From Methanomethylovorans hollandica DSM 15978 (GTDB lineage: Archaea > Halobacteriota > Methanosarcinia > Methanosarcinales > Methanosarcinaceae), in NCBI RefSeq assembly GCF_000328665.1, contig NC_019977.1, forward strand, positions 1,542,011 through 1,606,010: a DNA stretch of 64,000 nucleotides, given 5' to 3'. The translations under genes were made by a program, and so were the position numbers. Numbering within the stretch: the first letter of the stretch is position 1; every line of letters begins with the position of its first letter. The notes under the pieces were generated by a model. It ran no database searches. It was given only the letters and a program-made list of their open reading frames with translations, and was not told the DNA's origin. This document shows positions 45,080 to 53,672 of this stretch, in pieces.

Positions 45080-45844
45080 ATGTTAAAAATAGACTACAAG
45101 GATATATTAGTAAGATACAACGTAAAAATGGAAAAATCAATGACTCCGGAAGATGCTGCAGCAGAGCTTTATCCAAAGGATGCTCTCATCCGCCCCATCG
45201 CTGAAGCTATTTTCCAAGGCGAAGAGGACGATGTGATTGCAGGCCTGGAAAAGGCCATTGCAGCTGGAAAAAGTCCAATATCCCTCATTGATGATGCCCT
45301 GATGGTTGGAATGGGTGTAGTGACAAAACTGTATGACCAGGGCATAATATTCCTGCCAAACGTTATGATGTCTGCAGATGCAATGCTTGATGGTATCGAA
45401 TATTGTAAGGAAAAATCTGGCGAGTCCCCGGTAACAAAAGGAAAGATCGTTGTTCACGTGGCAGAAGGAGATGTTCACGACATTGGTAAGTCTATTGTTG
45501 CAGCACTTCTCAGAGCAAATGGTTATGAAGTGGTCGATCTTGGCAGAGATGTACCAGCAGCAGAGGTCCTCGCAGCTGTCAAGGATCACAAGCCTCTGTT
45601 GGTATCAGGTACTGCATTAATGACAACCACCATGTATGCCTTCAAAGAGGTCAACGACCTGCTCCTTGAAGCCGGTATTAAGATACCCTTCGCATGCGGC
45701 GGCGGAGCAGTTAACCAGGACTTCGTTTCAACATACAACCTTGGTGTCTATGGTGAGGAAGCAGCAGATGCACCAAAGATGGCAGATGCTATTTTACAGG
45801 GTGCTGGCGTAGAGAAGCTTAGAGAGATGTTCCACAAACACTGA
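45080..45844 (+). CDS. mtaC: Methanol corrinoid protein MtaC
   Basis: 254 residues. N-terminal helical cap then B12-binding domain with His133 in EGDVHDIGK, SGTALMTTTMYAFKEVND and GGGAVNQDFV. Accepts the methyl group of methanol from MtaB on Co(I) and passes it to MtaA for methyl-CoM formation. AGGAAG precedes the ATG. mtaB follows after 14 nt. Highly expressed in methanol-grown methanogens; its codon choice is biased toward the genome's common codons. Confidence 0.95.
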   Translation: MLKIDYKDILVRYNVKMEKSMTPEDAAAELYPKDALIRPIAEAIFQGEEDDVIAGLEKAIAAGKSPISLIDDALMVGMGVVTKLYDQGIIFLPNVMMSADAMLDGIEYCKEKSGESPVTKGKIVVHVAEGDVHDIGKSIVAALLRANGYEVVDLGRDVPAAEVLAAVKDHKPLLVSGTALMTTTMYAFKEVNDLLLEAGIKIPFACGGGAVNQDFVSTYNLGVYGEEAADAPKMADAILQGAGVEKLREMFHKH

Positions 45845-45858
45845 ACGAGGTGAAAAAA

Positions 45859-47238
45859 ATGGCAGTAAAAAGATATACACAGATGGCTTATGCAAATGCA
45901 GATGAGATGGTATTCGGCCGTGCAAAATATCCGGTAAAGGCAGGACTTGGAATTGAGCTTGGTGCAGGATCCACTACAGCTGAAGTAAACTATGCACCCA
46001 GACCAGAAGCAGGCGCTTCCAAAGAGAAGCTGGTAAATGAATACCAGAGGATCACAAAGGACATTCTGCAGAGAATGGTACAGGTAGGCTTCCCTGCAGT
46101 AGTACTTGAAACAGAACATGTGCAGCAGATGACCAACAATCCATCATGGGGTGGCGAGATTGCACACGCACAGAAGACCATCATGGAAGAGTACTATGAG
46201 GAATATGGTCTGAAGTCCGCACTGAGGCACACTCCCGGTGACATCAGAGAGAACAAGGATTACATGGACCTCAGAGGAAACAAGTACCCTGTCCTTATGG
46301 AATCATTCGAAGCTGTTGCAGAAGGTGGAGCAGACTTCTTATCCATTGAATCAATGGGTGGAAAGGAGATTTTTGACTATGCAATTCTGAGGAACGACAT
46401 TGGCGGTATGCTCTACGCAATAGGCGTACTGGGCAGCATGGACATGGAATACCTCTGGCAGGACATCGCAAAGGTAGCACAGAAGAAGAATGTCATTGCA
46501 GCCGGTGACACTGACTGTGCCCAGGCAAACACTGCAATGTTCATTGCAGGCGGACTTCTTGACAAGAACCTGGCACACACCCTCGCGATCATCGCAAGGA
46601 GCATGGCAGGAGCAAGGACGCTATCCGGATATGAAGCCGGTGCAGTAGGCCCAGGAAAGGACTGCGGATACGAGAACATCTTCGTAAAGGCAATCACTGG
46701 TATGCCAATGGCCTTTGAAGGTAAGACCTCTACCTGTGCTCACTCCGATGTTATGGGTAACCTGATCATGCAGTGCTGTGACCTCTGGTCCAACGAATCC
46801 GTCGAATACCACTCTGAATTCGGAGGTACTACAGTCCAGTGCTGGTCAGAGACCCTCAGCTATGACTGTGCTCTGATGAACGTTGCACTCAAATCCGGAA
46901 ACGAAAAGCTCCTCAGGGATATGCTCGTGGCATCTGACAAATACAGAGACCCACAGTCCTACATCCTTGCATACGACAACGCATACAAGATCGGTCAGGC
47001 AATTGTCAAGGACGGTAACGACCTGTACCTCCGTGCAAAGAACGCTGCTGTGGAATGCTGCAACCTGCTGACCGCCGCAGAGGGCCTTGAGATGACAAAG
47101 TTCGAGATCAATGCATTGCTGAAGGCAAAGGGCGAACTGGAAGCACTTACTGCAGATGCTGACAAGTTCATGAGCGACTGCATGAGCAAGTACAAGGCCG
47201 AAATAAAGGTATTCAAGCCAGAGAACTACGGTCTCTAA
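45859..47238 (+). CDS. mtaB: Methanol:corrinoid methyltransferase MtaB
   Basis: 459 residues. The zinc ligands known for Methanosarcina barkeri MtaB are at identical positions: Glu164 (LSIES), Cys220 (DTDCAQAN) and Cys269 (GKDCGYEN). It transfers the methyl group of methanol to the cobalamin of MtaC. The start at 45859 has GAGGTG upstream; an earlier ATG in the ribosome-site region (45850) is unlikely. Operon with mtaC. MtaA, needed to finish methyl transfer, is not in this window. Confidence 0.97.
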   Translation: MAVKRYTQMAYANADEMVFGRAKYPVKAGLGIELGAGSTTAEVNYAPRPEAGASKEKLVNEYQRITKDILQRMVQVGFPAVVLETEHVQQMTNNPSWGGEIAHAQKTIMEEYYEEYGLKSALRHTPGDIRENKDYMDLRGNKYPVLMESFEAVAEGGADFLSIESMGGKEIFDYAILRNDIGGMLYAIGVLGSMDMEYLWQDIAKVAQKKNVIAAGDTDCAQANTAMFIAGGLLDKNLAHTLAIIARSMAGARTLSGYEAGAVGPGKDCGYENIFVKAITGMPMAFEGKTSTCAHSDVMGNLIMQCCDLWSNESVEYHSEFGGTTVQCWSETLSYDCALMNVALKSGNEKLLRDMLVASDKYRDPQSYILAYDNAYKIGQAIVKDGNDLYLRAKNAAVECCNLLTAAEGLEMTKFEINALLKAKGELEALTADADKFMSDCMSKYKAEIKVFKPENYGL

Positions 47239-47289
47239 ATGCGTGAATGTGAGGGTTTCACTTCAAACCCTTACTCTTAATTTATAACA

Positions 47290-47725
47290 TTGAAGCAATA
47301 AGAGGAATGATTTTAACCATAAACTCAGCAGGACTCTTGTTGATAAATATGGCTTAGTGGTCTTTGAAGATTTGAATATCAGGAATATGGTCCGAAACTC
47401 TAAGCTATCTAAATCAATACATGATGCTGCATGGGGTAAACTGATTCAGTATACGATGTACAAAGCGGAAGAAGCTGGTAAGATCGTTGAACTGGTTGCA
47501 CCTCACAACACATCTCAAAACTGTAGTTCTTGTGGTATAAAAGTGGATAAGACACTTGCTACGCGAACACACAGATGTCCAAACTGTGGATTAGTTCTGG
47601 ATAGAGATCATAATGCTGCTATTAATATTCTCAAGTTAGCCGTAGGGACTACGGTAAAAGCCTGCGGAGTTGAGCCGTTAGGCTCAACAATGAACCAGGA
47701 AGCCACATGCTTTAACAGGTGGTAG
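47290..47725 (+). pseudogene. IS200/IS605-family TnpB, C-terminal remnant
   Basis: Open from about 47293 (NDFNHKLSRTLVDKYGLVVFEDL) to TAG 47725. Contains the catalytic VFEDLN, the zinc finger CSSCG...CPNCG and RDHNAAINIL with the last RuvC acid. The N-terminal half, including the first RuvC motif, is lost. Its end (GSTMNQEAT, ...NRW) matches the usual TnpB terminus. Inactive; a relic just downstream of mtaB. Confidence 0.85.
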
Positions 47726-47766
47726 TTCATTAAGAGATCCTCATGAAGTAAGGGGAACATGTTAAA

Positions 47767-48579
47767 ATGACAACTATCAAGGTTTCCTGTATTCAGATGG
47801 ATATCATCCAGTGTTCAAAAGAACAGAACATTGAAAAAGCCCTCTTACTGACAGATAAAGCAATAGATTCGGGTGCCAGGATCATAGTGTTACCTGAAGT
47901 GTTTTCAACGGGTTTTTGCTATAAAGGTCTGGAATCGATTGCTGAGACCTCTGCGTCCCGGAGAGTTGAGGCATACCCCACCATAGAGAGACTATTAAAA
48001 TTTTCAAAAGCAAACGATTGTGTCCTCATTGGTTCCATGATCGAAAAACAGATGGATGAACCTGATCAGATCAGATATCATAATCTGGGTTTTTGCATTG
48101 GATCCGGGGAGCTCTCCGGGGTTTACAGAAAAACCCACCTGTACGGGCTGGAAAGAAAACATTTTTCCAGGGGAGAGCATATCCTGCCGATAAAACTTGC
48201 AAGTGATGATATAACCATCGGAATGCAGATATGTTTTGATCTGCGGTTTCCTGAGATCTCAAGAAAACTGGCACTTGCAGGTGCGGATATTCTGGTCACA
48301 GTTGGTGGATTTGCAGATCCAAAAGCTGGCCAGTGGAAAGCGCTCACAACTGCCAGAGCGATAGAGAACCAGATACCTCATATTGCCTGCAACCGGGTAG
48401 GTACTGCTCCCTTTGCATCATACTTTGGTAAGTCCATGATAATCAACGCATGGGGAAATGTGAAAGCAGAAGCTGAGAAGGATGAGTGTTTCATTATAGG
48501 GGAGATAGATACTGATGAAACAAAAAGGATAAGGGGCAAGGTTTCGCTCTTGGATGACAGGCAGTTGGACCTGTATTAA
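47767..48579 (+). CDS. Carbon-nitrogen hydrolase (nitrilase superfamily)
   Basis: 270 residues with the catalytic triad Glu44 (VLPEVFSTG), Lys122 (YRKTHLY) and Cys156 (QICFDLRFPE). Probably an omega-amidase or N-carbamoyl amidase type; substrate not predictable. GGGGAAC lies 15 nt before the ATG. Monocistronic after the transposon relic. Confidence 0.9.
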   Translation: MTTIKVSCIQMDIIQCSKEQNIEKALLLTDKAIDSGARIIVLPEVFSTGFCYKGLESIAETSASRRVEAYPTIERLLKFSKANDCVLIGSMIEKQMDEPDQIRYHNLGFCIGSGELSGVYRKTHLYGLERKHFSRGEHILPIKLASDDITIGMQICFDLRFPEISRKLALAGADILVTVGGFADPKAGQWKALTTARAIENQIPHIACNRVGTAPFASYFGKSMIINAWGNVKAEAEKDECFIIGEIDTDETKRIRGKVSLLDDRQLDLY

Positions 48580-48651
48580 GCTAAAAGATGCAGATCATGA
48601 GGTTTTGGTACCAAGTAGTCAAAGACAGACCAGTTAAAAAAGAGGTTTATG

Positions 48652-49137
48652 TTAATCCCAGTATACTTCAAAATAAAAAAGCGAAAGAGCCTGTTCAATA
48701 GTTACCGCTGAATCTGAGTAAAAGCGAGCCTGTATAAAATAGCATTGTATCCGATCTGTGGTCAAACTATTATTTCCAGAAATTGGAAGATTTAAAACCA
48801 CCTTTTTTTGTTTCATCAACGGAATTTCATAAGGAGTACTTGGCAACATTTTGATCGCTGCATAAGACAAATGTTGCCGTGGTGCATTCCATCGTACCCC
48901 ACCTATCTCTGCGTAAATCTCACCTTTTTCAACATTTCCAACCATCACAAACTGACGGATAATTGCCTTCTCCAAAACCGGGAGTTGGCAAACACAGGAA
49001 ACATCGATAGGTCCATCATAGTTAAATACGTCCAATCCCCCGCTCGCACTGATCAATTCAGCTTTAGGAGTATTAGAGTAAGTCGAGCAACTCCCGGCAG
49101 GGATTCGTACTCCATGTTTGAAATCATATATACTCAT
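48652..49137 (-). CDS. Uncharacterised protein at the end of the eCIS cluster
   Basis: 161 residues, no signal peptide, beta-rich, unrecognised. A strong AAGGAGG ribosome site precedes the ATG. It follows the NTF2-like gene on the same strand and closes the eCIS-associated block, so it may be an accessory or immunity factor; no sequence support beyond position. Confidence 0.55.
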   Translation of the reverse strand: MSIYDFKHGVRIPAGSCSTYSNTPKAELISASGGLDVFNYDGPIDVSCVCQLPVLEKAIIRQFVMVGNVEKGEIYAEIGGVRWNAPRQHLSYAAIKMLPSTPYEIPLMKQKKVVLNLPISGNNSLTTDRIQCYFIQARFYSDSAVTIEQALSLFYFEVYWD

Positions 49138-49199
49138 AAAATAGCCTCCTTAAATTATATTATGGAATTTATTCGTGCAGTAAAGTAAATAGGTAAGCC

Positions 49200-49634
49200 T
49201 CACCATTTCGGATCACTTGTAGTGTTCAAAATATGTACTGTAATCTTCCATGCATCGTTCTCTTTATTCCAGAGAATGAAGTATGTTCCTTCCTCCAGAT
49301 CTTTACCTACTCCTGTTTCTGCTGCAAAACTGTAAACTCCTATCTCGTATGCCACATCGCCAAGTACATCAATATTTTTTGTGTATTGAATATACTTGAA
49401 ACTGTTTCCAACGATCTGATAAATATCACTCCAGTACTTACTGATGTACTCCTTAGACCAGCGATTGTCAGGAATTGGACCAAATTGGGGAATATCGCCG
49501 CCACGTGGCATGAATTTCGGCTCATCTGTATATAACTGTACTATTCTTGTTATGTCCTGAGTTTGTATGGCAGAAACAAGATCCATGATGATGTCTTTTA
49601 TTATACTGCGCACCTCTTCTGTATCCATACTCAT
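49200..49634 (-). CDS. SnoaL/NTF2-like (DUF4440-type) protein
   Basis: 144 residues: RSIIKDIIMDLVSAIQTQDITRIVQLYTDEPKFMPRGG then ...GVYSFAAETGVGKDLEEGTYFILWNKENDAWKITVHILN, the cone-shaped NTF2 fold. Such proteins are ligand-binding or act as immunity/accessory proteins in polymorphic toxin loci. It is the next gene after the DUF4157 cargo array, on the same strand. Confidence 0.78.
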   Translation of the reverse strand: MSMDTEEVRSIIKDIIMDLVSAIQTQDITRIVQLYTDEPKFMPRGGDIPQFGPIPDNRWSKEYISKYWSDIYQIVGNSFKYIQYTKNIDVLGDVAYEIGVYSFAAETGVGKDLEEGTYFILWNKENDAWKITVHILNTTSDPKW

Positions 49635-49732
49635 TTCCTCCTATTATCTTATGAAATGAAAAATTCTCATGTAATCTGATGAGATGTTATTGCATGTGCA
49701 TAACCTGCACTGTGGTTTTGGAATAGTGCTGA

Positions 49733-50917
49733 TCACTGCACATCGCGAATAAAATTCGCAAAAGAATCAGCGTTGAGAAGTTGGGTTACAGTCCGATTTT
49801 TGCTATATTTTTTTTCATGTTCATAGCCCAGATCGAAATTACAGCCGTATTTATGTATCCATTCATGGATCAAAGTAGTCGAGCGCTCGATTGCGCTCTG
49901 ACTAAAATAAGATGGACACAAGCGGATATCGATTCCTGGCACACACCAGAATGTAGTGGCAAGTTCATTATCGGAACGGCATGCCCACGTACGTTCCACG
50001 ATTCCACCTGTATAACATTTGTAGCCTGCCATCCACGTCAATGCCCAGAGAATCCGTAAATTCAGATTGATCCAAGTTGCAAAGGCATTGCTTGTAGCGC
50101 TATGAAAGTGAGCAGAGAGGGCATTTCTCACCTTAGCCGGGTTTGTCCCATTATACGAAGAGACGACATCGATGGCATTCGACAGCATCTCTCGAGCTCT
50201 GCGATGATCTTCCGTAATAATTGTATCCTGGGAAGAAGAGCATCCAGATCTCCTCTGTATGATATTTCTTTGAACATTCTGTGTCTGTTGTACGAGATGC
50301 ATCAGCTCATGTGCAATCAATTCTTTCCCTGCATCTGTTTTGGGTGCGTATTTGCCATTCGCAAAGACGATCTCCTGGCCAACGGTATATGCATGGGCAT
50401 TTATTGCTTCTGCTGATGCTGCAGCTTGCGCTTCGCTACGCACCCGTACATTACTGAAATCATACCCGAAACGTGGCTCCATAAAAGCACGGGTAACCTG
50501 ATCCAGCGGCTTACCAGGCAAGCGTAAAACTTCACGAATTATGGGTGGCACATCTTGGTATTGAGTTACAGGCATCTGTCTCGATAACTTTTTTTGTCTG
50601 TGAAATATCCTTTTCATCTTTATTGCATCCAGTACACTTGTGCTGTACCGTCGGCTCCAATATACTCATCACCTGCTTCGCCATCCTGTCAGCCTCCTGC
50701 TCGTAAATGTCATTAGGCTGGCTAACTTTCATTTTAGCCTGTAAAGCCCCTGATCTTATCAGTCTCTGTACCGCCTGGTTGCCTGCAGTTTTTTGAAGTT
50801 GGAGTATCCTGTCAGCAGGAAATCCTGAAGAATTGAAGCTTGACCTTTGCTTGCAGGAATTCGAGCATATATACTTACCTCCGGTTTTTTGGTAGCTACA
50901 ATAGTTCTTTCAGCCAT
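49733..50917 (-). pseudogene. eCIS cargo 1: DUF4157 plus aspzincin-like metalloprotease, frameshifted
   Basis: Starts at ATG 50917 as MAERTIVATKKPE, then needs a frame change near an A-run to read FPADRILQLQKTAGNQAVQR and QPNDIYEQEADRMAKQVM, and a second one at an A7 tract near 50590-50596 to reach the intact 3' part. That part has DUF4157 (FMEPRFGYDFSNVRV...IAHELMHLVQQ) and a C-terminal HEWIHKYGC...FDLGYEHE, which looks like an aspzincin (M35-type) site. With one A fewer in the A7 tract the frame would be restored. Either a decayed cargo or homopolymer errors. Confidence 0.8.
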
Positions 50918-51055
50918 TTTAATCACCATTATCTGCAAAAATCACATCGGCAAAACCTCTGAGTCAGACCCAATTGAGACAATTCGATGCCGCAGCAGTT
51001 TGCACGAGCAAGCTTACCTCGGTAACGAGGCGAAAACAAGCGTCTGTAAGGCGAT

Positions 51056-53362
51056 TCATTTTTCAGACGTAAGACTAAACTCTGCAGCGTCTGAGGGTCG
51101 ATAAGGGTGAGTGACGGTGTAAATGTTTCCACCCTGGCTGCAATGGTAGTCCGGGCTGCACTCGACTAGAGACAGGAAGGTCACCGTCGTGTCCTTTCCC
51201 TTTCTTTCTTTGCTCGTCACTTTCAGGAGTACGACTTCCTTGGTCCGCATATTGACAACCCCATAAGCATTCCCAACCACGACAGTATCCAAGTTCATGC
51301 CCTCGATCACCTTCATTTTGATCGCTTGCTTCTTAGCCGTCGTCTTCTGTGGAGGAGCGCCCACTGTCGGCCGCTCCTTCTCTGTGGTTGGTACGGTGGT
51401 CTTACGAGGCGGGAGCTGCGACGCCTGTTGCCGTTGTTCCTTGAGAAGTTGTCTCAATAGTTTAAGGACTTGAACGAGCAGGTCTCCTCCAGGTACAAGC
51501 CGAACAGATTTTTCGGCATCATCAATGATCTGCAATGTATCCGACATAGCGTTCTGAGGTGATTGCGACATAGGGCCGGAGATTCTGCCCTGGAGTTTGT
51601 TCAATAATTCCCCAAGCGCCGATGGTCCTCCCGGCGACTGTTTTCCACCACCCTTGGATGGAGAGCCTTTTCCCAAAGGCTTCTGCAGCGGGTTTTCGGC
51701 CGCACTTGCCTCAGAGGGGAGTAGGAGAAGCAAAAGCGCTGCTAAACCTGCCAGCGGGAGCAGACCCGCGGCGGCTTCTGCAAAGAAAGCAACTATAGCC
51801 GCCGCTGCCGTGGCTATTGCTGTTATAATAACCTCACAGAAAACGACCACGATGATGGCCACAACAATGAGTGCAACTATCGCCAAAATAGTCGTGCCCC
51901 ATTCCTCGAGGAATTGCCGGACAGCATGAGCAGCAGCGGCAAGCTTGGAAAGCACCACCTCAAATGCGTAAGCGATCTTTTGCCCCAATTTTTCGGCGGC
52001 CTTCTTTAGTTCATCCATCATTTCGGCGATCATACTGGCGGCACGTGCTGCGAGCCATGCCAGTTCGATCATCGGCCTGCAGAAGTACCAATACATCCCA
52101 TCCATGGTCGTGAAGATATGGATCATCTGCGGGAGTGTCGCAGGTGAGAATGGGAAAGGAAGTCCGGGTAAAGTCCAACTCGGATTAGTGGGCACGGTCA
52201 TCGGCTCCGCTATTGAGAGCATACTGCCCGATGCTCCCGCGTATGCATCTAATGCAGTAATGTAACTAAGAAGATCGGCGTGAGCAACTGGAGCTGGTGT
52301 GGTAAATGGCTTGATGGAACCGAGCATCACAGGGCCGGGCACAGGCGCTGGCGATGGAAATGTTGCAATGGGCGGTGGAAACATGCGGCCTTGCGGAGCT
52401 GCCGGAACAATACCTATAGGCCACGATCCATACAGGTCAACAAAGCCAGGCAACTGGCAATCGATACTGCTCCCCGAAGTGCCACCCCCCGGAATAGCGA
52501 CTTCGGCGAACATTGCCGGTGAATACAGTCCCACCATCAGCCCTTGAATGAATCGGTGAATGTCAGTGCCTAGAGTGCAATTATCTGCGCTGCCAATGCA
52601 ATTCCCAGCGATGCCACGCGCAATGCCAAACGGCGCACGCCGAATGCCGAGGGATTCGCTGCCTCCTCTTTGTTGCACGACATGCGTGAGCTCATGCGCA
52701 AGCAATCGCTGGCCAGTTTGCGTATTTGGAGAGTAGTGCCCACTACGGAACGAGATGTCACTTCCGAGAGTAAAGGCAAATGCGTCAACGCTCTTGGTCG
52801 ATGCATCTGCCCGCGAATCCGTGTGCACGCGCACATTACTGAAGTCATGACCAAAGCGATGTTCATAGAAAGCACGCACAGATTCAGGCAGAGGCCGGCC
52901 GCCGCCGCGGATGGCACTGATATTGGATTCTAATTTTGGGGTCACTTTTGGAGTTGAGCCAGAAGCTTCTTTTTTCTGGAGTTTCTCGTCCTCTTCTTCC
53001 TTCCCGATCTTAATTCCCTTTTTACACCCTGGACATTTGCGCTGGATGGAGTTGTTCGGAGCAGGTTCAGAAACATTTTTTTCATTTGACATCTGCGGCT
53101 CTGGCATCCGCATGACCTGCTCCGCTACCCTGTCAGCCTCCTGCTCGTACATATCATTAGGCTGGCCTATTTTGAGTTTAGCCTGCAAAACACCTGATCT
53201 GATCAGTCTCTGGACTGCCTGATTGCCTGCTGTGCGCTGAAGATGCAGTATCCTCTCAGCAGGAGAGACTGAATAAGCTTTACCATTTTTTTGATTGATT
53301 AAATTTGAGCTTTTCTGCTTTGTTTCTGGTGTTTTAGCAAACGTAACAGCTTTTTCAGTCAT
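51056..53362 (-). CDS. eCIS cargo 2: DUF4157 protein with hydrophobic, pore-like C-terminal region
   Basis: 768 residues. Shared leader at 34-85 (PAERILHLQRTAGNQAVQR...QPNDMYEQEADRVAEQVM), CxxC (CPGC, 110-113), DUF4157 with HELTH at 223-227. A Pro/Gly-rich region follows, then hydrophobic segments at about 490-555 (AIVALIVVAIIVVVF, LLPLAGLAALLLLL), and a basic linker (KTTAKKQAIKMK). The C-terminal about 80 residues form a small beta domain (AYGVVNMRTKEVVLLKVTSKERKG). The HExxH protein is known as an eCIS marker, perhaps a loading or self-processing module. Pore formation is inferred. Confidence 0.8.
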   Translation of the reverse strand: MTEKAVTFAKTPETKQKSSNLINQKNGKAYSVSPAERILHLQRTAGNQAVQRLIRSGVLQAKLKIGQPNDMYEQEADRVAEQVMRMPEPQMSNEKNVSEPAPNNSIQRKCPGCKKGIKIGKEEEDEKLQKKEASGSTPKVTPKLESNISAIRGGGRPLPESVRAFYEHRFGHDFSNVRVHTDSRADASTKSVDAFAFTLGSDISFRSGHYSPNTQTGQRLLAHELTHVVQQRGGSESLGIRRAPFGIARGIAGNCIGSADNCTLGTDIHRFIQGLMVGLYSPAMFAEVAIPGGGTSGSSIDCQLPGFVDLYGSWPIGIVPAAPQGRMFPPPIATFPSPAPVPGPVMLGSIKPFTTPAPVAHADLLSYITALDAYAGASGSMLSIAEPMTVPTNPSWTLPGLPFPFSPATLPQMIHIFTTMDGMYWYFCRPMIELAWLAARAASMIAEMMDELKKAAEKLGQKIAYAFEVVLSKLAAAAHAVRQFLEEWGTTILAIVALIVVAIIVVVFCEVIITAIATAAAAIVAFFAEAAAGLLPLAGLAALLLLLLPSEASAAENPLQKPLGKGSPSKGGGKQSPGGPSALGELLNKLQGRISGPMSQSPQNAMSDTLQIIDDAEKSVRLVPGGDLLVQVLKLLRQLLKEQRQQASQLPPRKTTVPTTEKERPTVGAPPQKTTAKKQAIKMKVIEGMNLDTVVVGNAYGVVNMRTKEVVLLKVTSKERKGKDTTVTFLSLVECSPDYHCSQGGNIYTVTHPYRPSDAAEFSLTSEK

Positions 53363-53480
53363 GTGACCATCTTCAATTTTGATTTTAGATTTTATGTCTT
53401 TTCAGGATACTCGAACTAATGAACCTCTGAATACTACTTTTCTGTTTAAAATGCCGTTTATATGCAATTGGATATTCGGA

Positions 53481-53672
53481 TCATCCCAATCTCATGCAGA
53501 AACGCAATGATTTGTTGCGAGGAACTAGGGGGTATTTGTTCATCTGACAAATCTCAGTGAAGGGGCGCAGATCAAGGCTCTTCTCGCTCCACGCGATAGT
53601 TAGGTACCCCTTTTTTTTGGTCTCATTGCATTCCCTAGATAAGGTTAATGTGATTCTACCCCATCTTCTCAT
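53481..53672 (-). CDS. Small ORF translationally coupled to cargo 3
   Basis: 63 residues; ATG overlaps the cargo 3 stop codon as ATGA. Basic, no membrane segment, unrecognised (MRRWGRITLTLSRECNETKK). Overlap and position suggest an immunity protein or chaperone for the cargo; it may also be a frameshifted C-terminal extension of cargo 3. Confidence 0.45.
   Translation of the reverse strand: MRRWGRITLTLSRECNETKKKGYLTIAWSEKSLDLRPFTEICQMNKYPLVPRNKSLRFCMRLG

Noticed and set aside
50585-50600. Programmed frameshift on the A7 tract of cargo 1
   Set aside because: The needed shift is +1 (or -2), the gene has another break nearer the start, and the other cargo genes need none; indel or decay fits better.
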